Assembly (NCBI RefSeq): GCF_024346675.1
Contig: NZ_AP024851.1
Span: forward strand, 1,364,001 to 1,428,000
DNA length: 64,000 nucleotides
Direction: 5' to 3'
From: Photobacterium sanguinicancri
Lineage (GTDB): Bacteria; Pseudomonadota; Gammaproteobacteria; Enterobacterales; Vibrionaceae
Below the pieces are notes generated by a model. It worked only from the letters and a program-made list of their open reading frames with translations. It made no database searches and was not told the DNA's origin. The position numbers were made by a program, and so were the translations under genes. Every line of letters begins with the position of its first letter. Within the stretch, counting starts at the first letter, position 1. Below, in pieces: positions 1 to 8,825 of the stretch.

Positions 1-1146
1 GTTGGTTGGGTCAAAGAAATTCATTTGTGCAAAGCCCGCTTGCTGCAATGGAATAAGCGCGTGAGGGTTTTCTTTGGTATAAGCTTGGTATTCTTCGACG
101 TCTTCTACGCTCTTACGAACAGGGATATAACCCGTAAACATTGACCAACGCGCTGTATTCTTGGCGTTGGTGTAAAAGCGCATAAACTCAAATGCACCTT
201 GCGCCGCTTTGTTATCTGTCCCTGTCGGCATCACGAAGATCTGTGCCGCCGCTTGAGGCTTGGAAGGGTTCGCCCCCCAACCTGGCTGTGTCGTTGCCGC
301 TAAACGGGTGAAGTCGAGATCACCTTGGTCACCCGATGAACCTGTGTAGCCCAATGCTCGGTTTTTCATGACATCGTCAATAGTCTTGTACCAGTATTCC
401 CAACCTTGGCCACCGTGGTGAATACGCATCACATCATCATCGTGGATCCATTGACGGAAACCGTCCCACACCTCGACCCACTCTTTCGAGTCGACCATGA
501 CTGTCTTGCCATCATCGCTTAGCACTTTGGCGCCGTTAGAGAAGGCGGCATCAATGAGGTTATCTTTGCCCCACATCGGCTCCCAACCGTAAAATGAAAC
601 GTTGCCGTTCACATCGGTTTTACGTACCGCTTTCGATACTTTCGCCACGCCTTGCCAGGTTTTTAGATCATCAGCCGTAAAGCCATGCTCCGCTAACACC
701 TGCTTGTTGTAGTAGAACACCTGTGTTGTACCGTACGCAGGTAGGCCATAAACCTCACCATTAGTTTTGGTCACTTGCTGACGGAAAGCACCTAGAAAGT
801 CATTAAAGTTAAAAGCATCGTCCATGTACACCGACATATCACGCACTAAGTTACGCTTTGACATGGCAGAGGCTTGCTCGGCTTTTAGCAATACAAACTC
901 AGGTGCAGTACGCGAGGCCATACCCGCTTGCAACTTCTGATAAGTTTCGGCGTAGTTACCTTGAAGCGCACCTTTGATCTGGTACTCATCTTGGCTCGCA
1001 TTAAACTCATCAATCAGTTTGGTCATCATTTTTTGGGGCTTCACGCCACCTGAATACCAAAAATCTACTTCTGTTTTCGCCAACACGTTACCTGTGAAAG
1101 CCAATGACGAACATATAACTGCTAAGGTTTTTAGTTTCATATCCAT
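1..1146 (-). CDS. Sugar ABC transporter periplasmic binding protein, 3' end cut by window edge
   Basis: This is the 5' 382 codons of an extracellular solute-binding protein of the UgpB/MalE type, which would capture a sugar or oligosaccharide in the periplasm for the two permeases encoded just upstream. The frame is open to the first base of the window. The N-terminus is a signal peptide (MDMKLKTLAVICSSLAFTGN, then VLA before the mature KTEVDFWYSGG), followed by features usual for this family, such as NGEVYGLPAYGTTQVFYYNK and GWEYWYKTIDDVMKNRALGY. The start could be the ATG at 1146 or at 1140; AAAGAG, which overlaps the stop codon of the upstream permease, serves either. It is last of the visible operon. 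The substrate cannot be read from the sequence. Confidence 0.9.
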   Translation of the reverse strand, partial: MDMKLKTLAVICSSLAFTGNVLAKTEVDFWYSGGVKPQKMMTKLIDEFNASQDEYQIKGALQGNYAETYQKLQAGMASRTAPEFVLLKAEQASAMSKRNLVRDMSVYMDDAFNFNDFLGAFRQQVTKTNGEVYGLPAYGTTQVFYYNKQVLAEHGFTADDLKTWQGVAKVSKAVRKTDVNGNVSFYGWEPMWGKDNLIDAAFSNGAKVLSDDGKTVMVDSKEWVEVWDGFRQWIHDDDVMRIHHGGQGWEYWYKTIDDVMKNRALGYTGSSGDQGDLDFTRLAATTQPGWGANPSKPQAAAQIFVMPTGTDNKAAQGAFEFMRFYTNAKNTARWSMFTGYIPVRKSVEDVEEYQAYTKENPHALIPLQQAGFAQMNFFDPTN

Positions 1147-1147
1147 A

Positions 1148-2116
1148 TTACTCTTTAACACCGTTATCGTTGGTGATTCCCGTTAGAATCGTTTTCTGAC
1201 ATAAGATGAACAACACAAGCAGGGGTAAGACAGCAATCGTGCTGGCTGCCATAATCTGTGACCAATTCAGGCCATAGTTACCTTCTGCGATAAAAAATTG
1301 ACGTATACCTGTGGCGATAAGGTTCAGCTCTTGTGAGGTGATCACCAAGCTCGGCCACATATAACTGTTGTAGTTAGTAATGAAAGTGATCAGAAATAAG
1401 GTCGCCAAGGCGGCTTTACACTGAGGGAGAATGATCTTCCAAAGAATTTTCAACTCACCCGCGCCATCAATACGCGCGGCTTCGATTAACGATGGGTGAA
1501 TTTTCAAAAAAACCTGACGTAAATAAAACACCCCGAATACACTGGCCGCATTAGACAAAATCAAACCCATGTGCGAATCCAATAAACCAAATCGTGCCAA
1601 AGTGATATAAGAAGGAATGTAAGTCACCGCCCCTGGCAGCATGTAACAGCCCATCACCACAAAATATAAAAAGGTTTTAGATTTAAATTTCAGCTGCGTT
1701 ATGGCGTAAGCAAACATGGCTGAATTAATAATCACTAACAAAGTGGTAAACAAAGCCACGCTAAAACTGTTAATGATGTACAAGCCAAACGGCGCACTAT
1801 TAAAAGCATCGACAAAACTTTGCCAATTAAAGGTGCTAGGAATAATCATTAATGGATTAGCAAAAATCTCATCATTTGATTTCAACGAACCTGATAACAT
1901 CCAAATAAATGGAAAGACCATTAATAAGCCTGACATCAGCAAGAAGCCATGTTTCAACGTATTCTTAAAACCACGTTCAAGCACTCGATCTCGCTGAGTC
2001 GTACTGTTCGCTTTTACAGGTTTGGCTGTATTAATGCCCTGCTTGCGGGACGCATCATTGATAACAACCTTGTGTGTATTCTTTGCTGGGATAGCCAGCG
2101 TATCCATAGTGCTCAT
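1148..2116 (-). CDS. Sugar ABC transporter permease, MalG/UgpE type
   Basis: Inner-membrane subunit of a carbohydrate importer (binding-protein-dependent transport system inner membrane component). The 322 residues are longer than the usual ~280 because of a polar N-terminal extension of about 50 residues before the first membrane segment (HGFLLMSGLLMVFPFIWML). The EAA loop that contacts the ATPase is clear: EAARIDGAGELKILWKIILP. It starts 10 bp after the stop of the partner permease and its stop lies one base before the binding protein start, so the three genes form one operon. No ATP-binding subunit is visible; it may lie beyond the left edge or be a shared MsmK-type ATPase encoded elsewhere. 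Confidence 0.93.
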   Translation of the reverse strand: MSTMDTLAIPAKNTHKVVINDASRKQGINTAKPVKANSTTQRDRVLERGFKNTLKHGFLLMSGLLMVFPFIWMLSGSLKSNDEIFANPLMIIPSTFNWQSFVDAFNSAPFGLYIINSFSVALFTTLLVIINSAMFAYAITQLKFKSKTFLYFVVMGCYMLPGAVTYIPSYITLARFGLLDSHMGLILSNAASVFGVFYLRQVFLKIHPSLIEAARIDGAGELKILWKIILPQCKAALATLFLITFITNYNSYMWPSLVITSQELNLIATGIRQFFIAEGNYGLNWSQIMAASTIAVLPLLVLFILCQKTILTGITNDNGVKE

Positions 2117-2126
2117 TGGTTAATCC

Positions 2127-3011
2127 TTAGTAATACACCCAGCGTTTACCCATCACAGTATTGGCAATGGTTAATGCACCTGTGATCAGTAAGATAATGA
2201 GAGACGTTGCCGCTGCAGGACCCATATCGTATTGCTCAAATGCCTGCTGATAAAAGAGATACAACAGAGTACGCGTACTGCCACTTGGGCCACCTTGAGT
2301 TAATATTTGGAACTGATCAAACGCTTGAATCGCGGTGATCATATTGACGATCACCAAGAAGAAAGTGGTCGGTGATATCAGTGGTAAGGTGATTTTGTAA
2401 AAACGTGTCCACGGACTACAGCCATCAATTAATGACGCTTCATACAAAGAGGTAGGGATTTTATTGAGCGCACTGATATAAAACAGCATGGTCCAGCCCA
2501 CCGCTTGCCACACAGTCACGACCATTACTGCAAACATCGCGGTATCACCACTTTCTAGCCATGGAATAGGGGCAATACCGACTTTATCGAGCAGTAAATT
2601 CACCAGACCCGATTTGGATTCAAATACCCAAGACCAAACAATAGAAATCGCAACCGTTGGGGTGATCCAAGGCGAGAAGATAACCGCACGATAAAATTGA
2701 CTGCCTTTAAAATTGTTATGAAGTAATAACGCAAAGACTAAACCGATCATGACAGTGGGAATAACAACACCCAGCGCAAATATAAAAGTATTTTGCATCG
2801 CTTGAATGAAATCACCGTCTTCAAGCATGTACTGGTAATTTTCCAACCCAACAAAATAATAATCAGGCGAAATGTAATCCCAGTCAGTAAAGCTGATATA
2901 AACACTCCAGCCAAAAGGAACTAGCCAAAATGTAATTAATGGGATCATTAAAGGAGCAATAAAAAACAGAACTTTGCTGCTGTTTTGCCACTTTTGTAGA
3001 TTCAGGTTCAT
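2127..3011 (-). CDS. Sugar ABC transporter permease, MalF/UgpA type
   Basis: First permease of the sugar importer. It shows six hydrophobic segments and the EAA loop EASLIDGCSPWTRFYKITLP typical of MalF/UgpA proteins. The reading frame also allows a GTG start four codons earlier (3023); neither start has a good ribosome-binding site, so the ATG at 3011 (294 aa) is chosen because it is the commoner codon and gives a normal length. It is the first gene of the transporter operon and is read in the same direction as the LysR gene upstream, from which it is separated by about 135 bp that probably hold the operon promoter. Confidence 0.9.
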   Translation of the reverse strand: MNLNLQKWQNSSKVLFFIAPLMIPLITFWLVPFGWSVYISFTDWDYISPDYYFVGLENYQYMLEDGDFIQAMQNTFIFALGVVIPTVMIGLVFALLLHNNFKGSQFYRAVIFSPWITPTVAISIVWSWVFESKSGLVNLLLDKVGIAPIPWLESGDTAMFAVMVVTVWQAVGWTMLFYISALNKIPTSLYEASLIDGCSPWTRFYKITLPLISPTTFFLVIVNMITAIQAFDQFQILTQGGPSGSTRTLLYLFYQQAFEQYDMGPAAATSLIILLITGALTIANTVMGKRWVYY

Positions 3012-3146
3012 TGTTGTTGTCACTTATTATTCAAGACAGGATCAGCTTATATTCAGTCTGTGACAGCGGTATTTGCATACACATCACTTTTTCCAAACAC
3101 AGCCCCAAGAAAAACTTATGGCCCTTGTCATCTAACCTAAGAAAAG

Positions 3147-4043
3147 CTATCGCTTGCACGCTGGCGGGGTTAGCTCGCTATATTGCTGGTGCAACCAATC
3201 ACAAAAGAAATTCACTTTTGCTGTTCGCTGCTTATTGGTTATTAGGTAATGTGCAGATTCCGATGGCATCGCCCCTTCCACAGCAATAACGACATCACCA
3301 CTTTCTAACCATTCTTTGGCAACAAAAGAGCGCACAAGCAAAATACCCAAACCATATTTCGCAGCTTGTAAACCATGAAGTGAGTTGGTTATTTCAAGCT
3401 GAACCGAAGGAGGATGAAGTACATACTGATTATGATTAAGCCACTGAATCCAGCTTTCTTCGTACCCTTTCACTTGAATCGCGGGCAAGTGTTGTAACTG
3501 CGCGGTCGCTAATTCTTCGATGTGCTTTCGTTTAAATTCAGGGCTACACACCATTAACCAGTTTTCTTGAAATAAGCGCTCAGCACGAGTGTTACCACAT
3601 TCGGTAAAACCATTGGTTATCTCCACATCGGCTTCCTGACAAGGCAACTGTGATGGCCAATCAACCAAGGAAAGATCAAGGCGAATGAAAGGATGCTTCT
3701 GAGCAAAATCAGTTAACTTGGGCAGCAGCCAATTGTGACCAATAGAGTGATTCACCTTCACCCGCAACACATCAGCTTGTTGCTCACCAAACAAAAATTG
3801 AGTTTGTACTTTTAAGTGCTGGAGTGTGCCAGTCACAACAGGCAAATACTGCTGTGCTTCATGGGTCAAGGTCACGCCACGTTGGCTTCTGTGGCACAAG
3901 GTCGCCCCTAGAAATTGTTCGAGGCTTTTCAGCTGAAGGCTCACCGCGGCTTGCGTGACATGCAATTCACGCGCAGCCGCTCCGATTGATCCTAATCGAG
4001 CCACGGCTTCAAAAGCGACGAGTGATTTAAGTGGAGGCAGCAT
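3147..4043 (-). CDS. LysR-family transcriptional regulator (GcvA-like)
   Basis: A 298-aa LysR-type regulator: winged helix-turn-helix at residues 1-60 (LKSLVAFEAVARLGSIGAAA, then VTQAAVSLQLKSLE) and a periplasmic-binding-protein-like effector domain after about residue 90. The N-terminus resembles GcvA more than CysB or LysR proper. It lies immediately upstream of, and parallel to, the sugar ABC operon, so it is a plausible regulator of it, though LysR proteins more often sit divergent from their target. Two 12-bp direct repeats lie about 45-80 bp upstream of its start codon. Confidence 0.9.
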   Translation of the reverse strand: MLPPLKSLVAFEAVARLGSIGAAARELHVTQAAVSLQLKSLEQFLGATLCHRSQRGVTLTHEAQQYLPVVTGTLQHLKVQTQFLFGEQQADVLRVKVNHSIGHNWLLPKLTDFAQKHPFIRLDLSLVDWPSQLPCQEADVEITNGFTECGNTRAERLFQENWLMVCSPEFKRKHIEELATAQLQHLPAIQVKGYEESWIQWLNHNQYVLHPPSVQLEITNSLHGLQAAKYGLGILLVRSFVAKEWLESGDVVIAVEGAMPSESAHYLITNKQRTAKVNFFCDWLHQQYSELTPPACKR

Positions 4044-4088
4044 ACCTTTGCCCTCTCAGAAAAAGAGCAATGTAATTCAGAGAGTTGA

Positions 4089-4122
4089 CAGGGAGATGAC
4101 TAAATTAAGTCAGGGAGATGAC
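4089..4122. repeat. Paired 12-bp direct repeat upstream of LysR gene
   Basis: CAGGGAGATGAC occurs twice, at 4089-4100 and 4111-4122. The start-to-start distance of 22 bp is about two turns of the helix, which would suit a DNA-binding protein on one face. The location upstream of the LysR start suggests autoregulation, but this is inference only. Confidence 0.4.
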
Positions 4123-4129
4123 AGCGAGA

Positions 4130-4167
4130 AAATGTAAACGGCAAGTCTAACTTAGCCGCTTACATTT
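4130..4167 (-). terminator. Hairpin after fetB, likely terminator
   Basis: Arms 4130-4142 and 4155-4167 pair over 13 bases with one G-U pair when read on the minus strand, about 10 bp after the fetB stop codon. The following tract (TTTTCTC) is only modestly U-rich. Confidence 0.5.
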
Positions 4168-4176
4168 AGAGAAATA

Positions 4177-4947
4177 TTAAATTATCAACTGTCCATAGCG
4201 GTTAAAGGCGTATTTATTTACCAATGACAAGGTGGTCGCCACAGAGAAAACTGCGGCAAGAAAAATCGCGACCATAATAACCAGTTGGTATTTCACGGCT
4301 AATAGTGGCTCGGTACCGCCAAGGATCTGACCTGTCATCATGCCTGGTAAGCTCACAATACCCAAGGTGGTCATTGACGCTAACTGCGGCGCTAATGCCG
4401 TTTTAATCGCTTCTTTAACGAAAGGTTGTGCAGGCTGAGGCGCCCCTAATGATAAATAATACTGATATTCATTTAATCGGCTTTTCAAGCTGCTATGCCA
4501 ACGCTCAAGAGCAAGCACATTGGCTGCCAAGCAGTTACCAAGCAACATGCCCGCAACGGGAATAAGATACTGTGCCTGCCACCATGGCGAGAGTTGAATC
4601 GCCATGACTAAAAGCATGGGCAGCACCACAACTAATGCAACGGCTTGCCCTGTTAGCACTGCGGGGAGTACTCTTTTTAATGGCAATTCAGCACGTTGGC
4701 AAATACTCACGCCAGCAACGCCTGCCATGATGGTTAACCAAGCTAAGTTAAGCAGCGGATTTTGGAAATCAAACAAGGTCTGTAAGTAAATACCAACCAC
4801 TGCCAGCTGCAGCGTCATACGTAAAACTGCGGTGACAATACTGCGTGTTAATCCAAGCTGCCATCGCGCAAACAACGCGATCGGTATAAGTAGCAACAGG
4901 TAAAAAGCCGCCATTCCCCACAAACTGATCACAACCGTATCATTCAT
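4177..4947 (-). CDS. fetB: FetB-like ABC exporter permease (UPF0014)
   Basis: Multi-span inner-membrane protein of the YbbM/FetB family, in E. coli part of an exporter that relieves iron excess and peroxide stress. Visible family features are the stretch LNEYQYYLSLGAP, the loop SMTTLGIVSLPGMMTGQILGG and about seven hydrophobic segments. I choose the ATG at 4947 (256 aa) and not the in-frame TTG eight codons earlier, because GGAG lies seven bases before that ATG and the start then overlaps the fetA stop by 8 bp, the usual arrangement for coupled ABC genes. Metal specificity in this organism is inferred from the family. Confidence 0.88.
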   Translation of the reverse strand: MNDTVVISLWGMAAFYLLLLIPIALFARWQLGLTRSIVTAVLRMTLQLAVVGIYLQTLFDFQNPLLNLAWLTIMAGVAGVSICQRAELPLKRVLPAVLTGQAVALVVVLPMLLVMAIQLSPWWQAQYLIPVAGMLLGNCLAANVLALERWHSSLKSRLNEYQYYLSLGAPQPAQPFVKEAIKTALAPQLASMTTLGIVSLPGMMTGQILGGTEPLLAVKYQLVIMVAIFLAAVFSVATTLSLVNKYAFNRYGQLII

Positions 4948-5572
4948 CCCTGCTCTCCATTTGATGAACAAAATCGCAACTGGCTAACCAATGAGGATCA
5001 TGTGAAACCGAAATTTTAATGGCCTGCGTTGCAGATAAGAGGGCAATAACCTTATCGCGACTTTGTGCGTCTAACGCTGATGTCGGTTCATCCAATAACC
5101 AAATGGCTCTTTTCATTAGTAATGCACGAGCAAAGCCTAGACGTTGCTTTTCTCCCCCCGATAATGCAGCCACTGGCTTATCAAGGCTATGGTGCAAACC
5201 AAGCTGAATAAGCGCCTCTTTGCATTCGACTTCGCTAGGAGTGGCTGACGACATAGCTTGTAAGTGCCAAGGTAATTGCAACACGTGTTCGATCGTATCG
5301 CCCCCCATGACAGGTTGCTGCGGGAGATAACAAATGTCACGTCGCCACAGGGGGAACCGCTGTGGTGTAATAGCATCACCTTGCCAGCTGATCGCGCCCT
5401 GTTTGGGCGGTGCTAATCCCGCTAATATTTGTAATAAACTGCTTTTACCGCAACCCGATGGCCCTGAAATAGCCAAGTGTTCATAAGCCGATAATGTTTG
5501 ATGCAGCGGCTCTACATCTGCAGATTCAAAGCCCGATGTGAGGTGCTGAATATCTAGCTGATCCGTTACCAT
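4940..5572 (-). CDS. fetA: FetA-like ABC exporter ATP-binding protein
   Basis: ATPase subunit partnering the FetB-like permease encoded directly downstream. It has Walker A GPSGCGKSS at residues 37-45, the ABC signature LSGGEKQRLGFARALL, Walker B AIWLLDEPTSALD, and the switch histidine in KISVSHDPHWL. At 210 aa it is a compact stand-alone ABC domain of the YbbL/FetA type. The gene is preceded by GGACAGGA. It ends inside the first codons of fetB. Confidence 0.9.
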   Translation of the reverse strand: MVTDQLDIQHLTSGFESADVEPLHQTLSAYEHLAISGPSGCGKSSLLQILAGLAPPKQGAISWQGDAITPQRFPLWRRDICYLPQQPVMGGDTIEHVLQLPWHLQAMSSATPSEVECKEALIQLGLHHSLDKPVAALSGGEKQRLGFARALLMKRAIWLLDEPTSALDAQSRDKVIALLSATQAIKISVSHDPHWLASCDFVHQMESRDE

Positions 5573-5612
5573 TCCTGTCCACTCATGCCGTCTGTATATT
5601 CAAGTAAATTAG

Positions 5613-6236
5613 TTAGATTTCACGCTGTAATTGAGTCAGGTAATCACGCATAAATGTCACGCGCTGTTGTGCTTCATCTTTTGCGGCTTGGGTATGTAAC
5701 GTCTCGGCGATACGGAACAATTTGGTGTAAAAATGATCCACCGTAAACGACTTATCGTTTGGCGTGCGTTGTTCACAAAATGGATCATCATCGCTGTACA
5801 GTGTCGATCCCAATACGCCGCTAATTTGTAAGCATCGACTCACACCTATCGCGCCCAAAGCATCTAAGCGGTCAGCATCTTGTACAATTTTCGCCTCTAA
5901 TGTTTCAGGGGGAATATTAGCACTAAAGCTGTGCGTCGCAATGGCATGATGAATGGCCGAATAATACTGTTCGGGGTACTGCCACTTAGCCAGTAAGATG
6001 AGAGCATGATCGGCAGCCATAACGGAACTCTTCGATCTATCAGGGTGATTTTTAGGTACCGTAATACAATCATGTAACCATGCTGCAGGGATAACAATAT
6101 TGGGGTCAGCTTGCTCGATATTACACAAGTGCTTGGCTGTTTTGACTACGCGAAATATATGCGCTTTATTATGAGCTGCATCTGTCGCAATACTATTTTC
6201 TAGTAACGCTAAACAGTGTTTTTCTATTGCTAACAT
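5613..6236 (-). CDS. yedJ: HD-domain metal-dependent phosphohydrolase, YedJ-like
   Basis: Cytoplasmic HD-superfamily hydrolase, 207 aa, close in sequence to E. coli YedJ. The metal ligands are visible: His26 in AHNKAHIFRVV, the His55-Asp56 doublet in AAWLHDC, a third His in HAIATHSFSANIPPETLEAK and the downstream Asp in QDADRLDALGAIG. The start is set at the ATG preceded by AAGGAGA seven bases upstream; a longer reading frame exists but lacks a ribosome-binding site. The substrate of the YedJ family is, to my knowledge, not firmly established. The gene is divergent from the S66 peptidase gene. Confidence 0.88.
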   Translation of the reverse strand: MLAIEKHCLALLENSIATDAAHNKAHIFRVVKTAKHLCNIEQADPNIVIPAAWLHDCITVPKNHPDRSKSSVMAADHALILLAKWQYPEQYYSAIHHAIATHSFSANIPPETLEAKIVQDADRLDALGAIGVSRCLQISGVLGSTLYSDDDPFCEQRTPNDKSFTVDHFYTKLFRIAETLHTQAAKDEAQQRVTFMRDYLTQLQREI

Positions 6237-6454
6237 AAAGGTTCTCCTTGGCCTTAAGGGCATAGTATCAAATACACCATCCGTCCCCTATTTTTCCATT
6301 CATTTTCAGAATGATACATACAAAGATATGCAACATAAGTGACATTCACCTCTATTCTCTCAATTGCCATTGGCATCGTGAATATAAAACTATATGGTCA
6401 TAAATCTATTAGGTTAAATATAATCGAAACAGTGATTAACGCATTGAGGTGTAT

Positions 6455-7465
6455 ATGGAAGTACGACGACCGCAGCCACTAAAGCAAGGTGATACCATTG
6501 GCTTTTTTTCTCCCTCATCGCCCGCAACTTTTTTTGCTCCCACAAGATTTGAAAGGGCAAAACAATTTCTTCTCCAGCAGGGTTATCACCTTAAAGCTGG
6601 CACATTAACTGGGGAAAGTGACCATTATCGCTCGGGCTCAATTCAACAGCGAGCCGATGAACTTAACGCATTAATTCGCGATCCCGATGTACGCTGTATT
6701 ATGTCCACCATTGGCGGTATGAACAGTAATTCGCTCTTGCCTTATATCGATTACGATGCACTGATTGCTGATCCTAAAATCATCATTGGCTATTCCGATA
6801 TGACAGCATTACTGCTGGGTATTTATCAAAAAACTGGCATTATTACCTTCTATGGTCCTGCATTGGTCGCGTCATTTGGCGAACTAGCACCATTGGTTGA
6901 CCATACATTCACATCCTTTGCCGCTATCACTCAACCACAATCACTGCCTTATCGCTACAGCTTGCCCGCATTCTGGAGTGAAGCTTATATCAACTGGGAA
7001 ACTCAAACAGCGCCAAAGTCCGTGGCAGCAAACACCTGTGAATTTCAGGGAGAAGGGATCTACAGTGGGCGCTTGATTGGCGGCAATCAAAATACCATGA
7101 TGGCGATTCAGGGCACTCCGTATATGCCAGAAATCCAGCATGGTGACATATTATTAGTGGAAGACTCTCTCTCTGATATCGCGACACTTGAACGTACAAC
7201 CGCACAATTAAAAATTGCAGGTGTATTTGACCGTGTTAGTGCCATCATTTTAGGTAAACATGAATTATTTAAAGACCAGAGTACAGGGCGACAGCCCATT
7301 GATGTCTACCGTGAAGTATTAAATGGCCAGCCAATGCCGATTATTAATGGGTTTGACTGCTGTCATACTCATCCCATGTTAACCATGCCGATCGGTTGCA
7401 CGATAAAGATCGACTTTGATCAGCATACCGTTGATATCATCGAACCTTGGTTGGCGCAGAGTTAA
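6455..7465 (+). CDS. Peptidase S66 (LD-carboxypeptidase family), MccF-like
   Basis: Serine peptidase of family S66, whose members are LD-carboxypeptidases of cell-wall recycling and MccF, which cleaves microcin C-type toxic aminoacyl-nucleotides. The sequence follows MccF more than LdcA: IGGMNSNSLLPYIDYDAL holds the nucleophile (Ser91), followed by IIGYSDMTALLLGIYQKTG and FYGPALVASFGE; the catalytic Glu is in LLVEDSL and the His in CCHTHPMLTMPIG. At 336 aa it fits MccF (about 344) better than LdcA (about 304). ATG at 6455 is preceded by TGAGG. No microcin biosynthesis gene is nearby, so a detoxifying role would be general self- or cross-protection. Confidence 0.88.
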   Translation: MEVRRPQPLKQGDTIGFFSPSSPATFFAPTRFERAKQFLLQQGYHLKAGTLTGESDHYRSGSIQQRADELNALIRDPDVRCIMSTIGGMNSNSLLPYIDYDALIADPKIIIGYSDMTALLLGIYQKTGIITFYGPALVASFGELAPLVDHTFTSFAAITQPQSLPYRYSLPAFWSEAYINWETQTAPKSVAANTCEFQGEGIYSGRLIGGNQNTMMAIQGTPYMPEIQHGDILLVEDSLSDIATLERTTAQLKIAGVFDRVSAIILGKHELFKDQSTGRQPIDVYREVLNGQPMPIINGFDCCHTHPMLTMPIGCTIKIDFDQHTVDIIEPWLAQS

Positions 7466-7485
7466 CTAGGCACCCTCTCAACTTA

Positions 7486-7519
7486 AACACAAAGTCGCCC
7501 TAAGCAGCGACTTTGTGTT
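7486..7519 (+). terminator. Terminator after the S66 peptidase gene
   Basis: A perfect 13-bp stem (arms 7486-7498 and 7507-7519, 8-base loop) stands 20 bp after the stop codon and is followed by GTTATTTT. It may also stop transcription arriving from the converging operon at its right. Confidence 0.75.
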
Positions 7520-7571
7520 GTTATTTTCCGTTCTTATACCCGTTAAGCAGTACGAACGTTGCAGTTGCAGT

Positions 7572-8816
7572 TTAATAGTAATAAGTCAGCGCGACTTCAG
7601 CGAAGCTTTCCGTACGATACAGATAAAGCGGGTCTTGCCGCTCATCACTGTTAAACCACCACGCATTCACATTCCAGCGCCATGCATTACCTATTCGGCT
7701 AGAGGCTTCAACCCGTGCTGTTCGCGAGTCTACATAATCAAAATCTTGTGTTACCCCCAATAAGACTTCAGTACCCGCCATATCATTCGCGACCCACCGC
7801 ATACCAACAAATCCATCGTTTTGACCGAGAACAGGTGCTGAAATACCGCGAGAGTCATACAGGTATTCTGCTAATACACCGATATCCCAACTGGTGTCCA
7901 ACACGCCAATAAAGGTATATTCGAAGCCCCCCGTCACGGCCGTTGAAGTATCCAAGCTATCGCGATACAGAGCTTCTAACTTCCACATCCAGTCACCGAA
8001 TATCCCTTGAATATCCGTACTTATCTGAGACATTTGCGCATAATACGGCACCAATACAGGCGTAATTGCAGACGGATTCTCACCTTGTAAGTACGGATCA
8101 CGGTTTGTGCCTTGAAAAAGGCTAAAGCCCAGATCCCAAATATCAATACTGTGCGAATAACGAAGCGCTATATCAATATGATGTTGCTCTTGGGATGACT
8201 CATAGCGAGCATTATCGGTATCAAGTTGTGGAATACCTAAACGCCCAGATGGGCTAGCAAAGGTCCGTTCTCGAAAATACGGTAAGACAAACCCTTCAAA
8301 TGTCCCCCAGTCTTGTAGCCAGGTGAGTTGAATCATAGGTTGACCTAACTTGATCTCGCCATCCACACTTTCAACCCCATCGGTTTGGTTGATAACATCC
8401 ACCAAGTGCTGAGATTCTGTCACACCCCAAAACACTTTACTGATACCCACTTTGAACTCAAACTCATCGGCATAATACAAATAAGATAATTCACGAATAT
8501 CGGCATGAGTTCGGTTGTCATCGAGACTGTCCCAACGGCCAAAAGGGGTAAAAGTCACACTCGACTGCCCACCATGCCATTCCCAATAGAATTCAGGTTC
8601 TAATGTAACCGACGTTTGCTCACCAGCTTGACCTGCAATGCCTTGCTCAAAAAACTGCCGATGTTCAAGCGCAACTTGCCCTCGCACTTCCATACTATAA
8701 GAGGGAAAGCTCCCTCCTATCGCCAGTAATAAAGCAAGGCCACTTTTGTTTAATACACCGATTTTCAATGTAGAGCGGAGACGTTCGCTGAATCTATGCA
8801 TTATTAACGACCTCAC
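7572..8816 (-). CDS. Outer-membrane beta-barrel protein of the RND/LolA-like operon
   Basis: Predicted outer-membrane barrel of about 410 residues, family not recognised with certainty. It has a signal peptide ending near GGSFPSYS, a long run of alternating aromatic/polar strands (EPEFYWEWHGGQSSVTFTPF, FEFKVGISKVFWGV, WRWNVNAWWFN), and ends in an aromatic residue (EVALTYYY), the usual insertion signal. It is the last gene of a three-gene operon behind an RND exporter and a LolA-like protein, so it may be the outer-membrane exit or acceptor. Two starts are possible: GTG at 8816 with AAGGAGG four bases upstream, or ATG at 8801 with GAGG nine bases upstream. Confidence 0.8.
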   Translation of the reverse strand: MRSLIMHRFSERLRSTLKIGVLNKSGLALLLAIGGSFPSYSMEVRGQVALEHRQFFEQGIAGQAGEQTSVTLEPEFYWEWHGGQSSVTFTPFGRWDSLDDNRTHADIRELSYLYYADEFEFKVGISKVFWGVTESQHLVDVINQTDGVESVDGEIKLGQPMIQLTWLQDWGTFEGFVLPYFRERTFASPSGRLGIPQLDTDNARYESSQEQHHIDIALRYSHSIDIWDLGFSLFQGTNRDPYLQGENPSAITPVLVPYYAQMSQISTDIQGIFGDWMWKLEALYRDSLDTSTAVTGGFEYTFIGVLDTSWDIGVLAEYLYDSRGISAPVLGQNDGFVGMRWVANDMAGTEVLLGVTQDFDYVDSRTARVEASSRIGNAWRWNVNAWWFNSDERQDPLYLYRTESFAEVALTYYY

Positions 8817-8825
8817 ACAGCCTCC

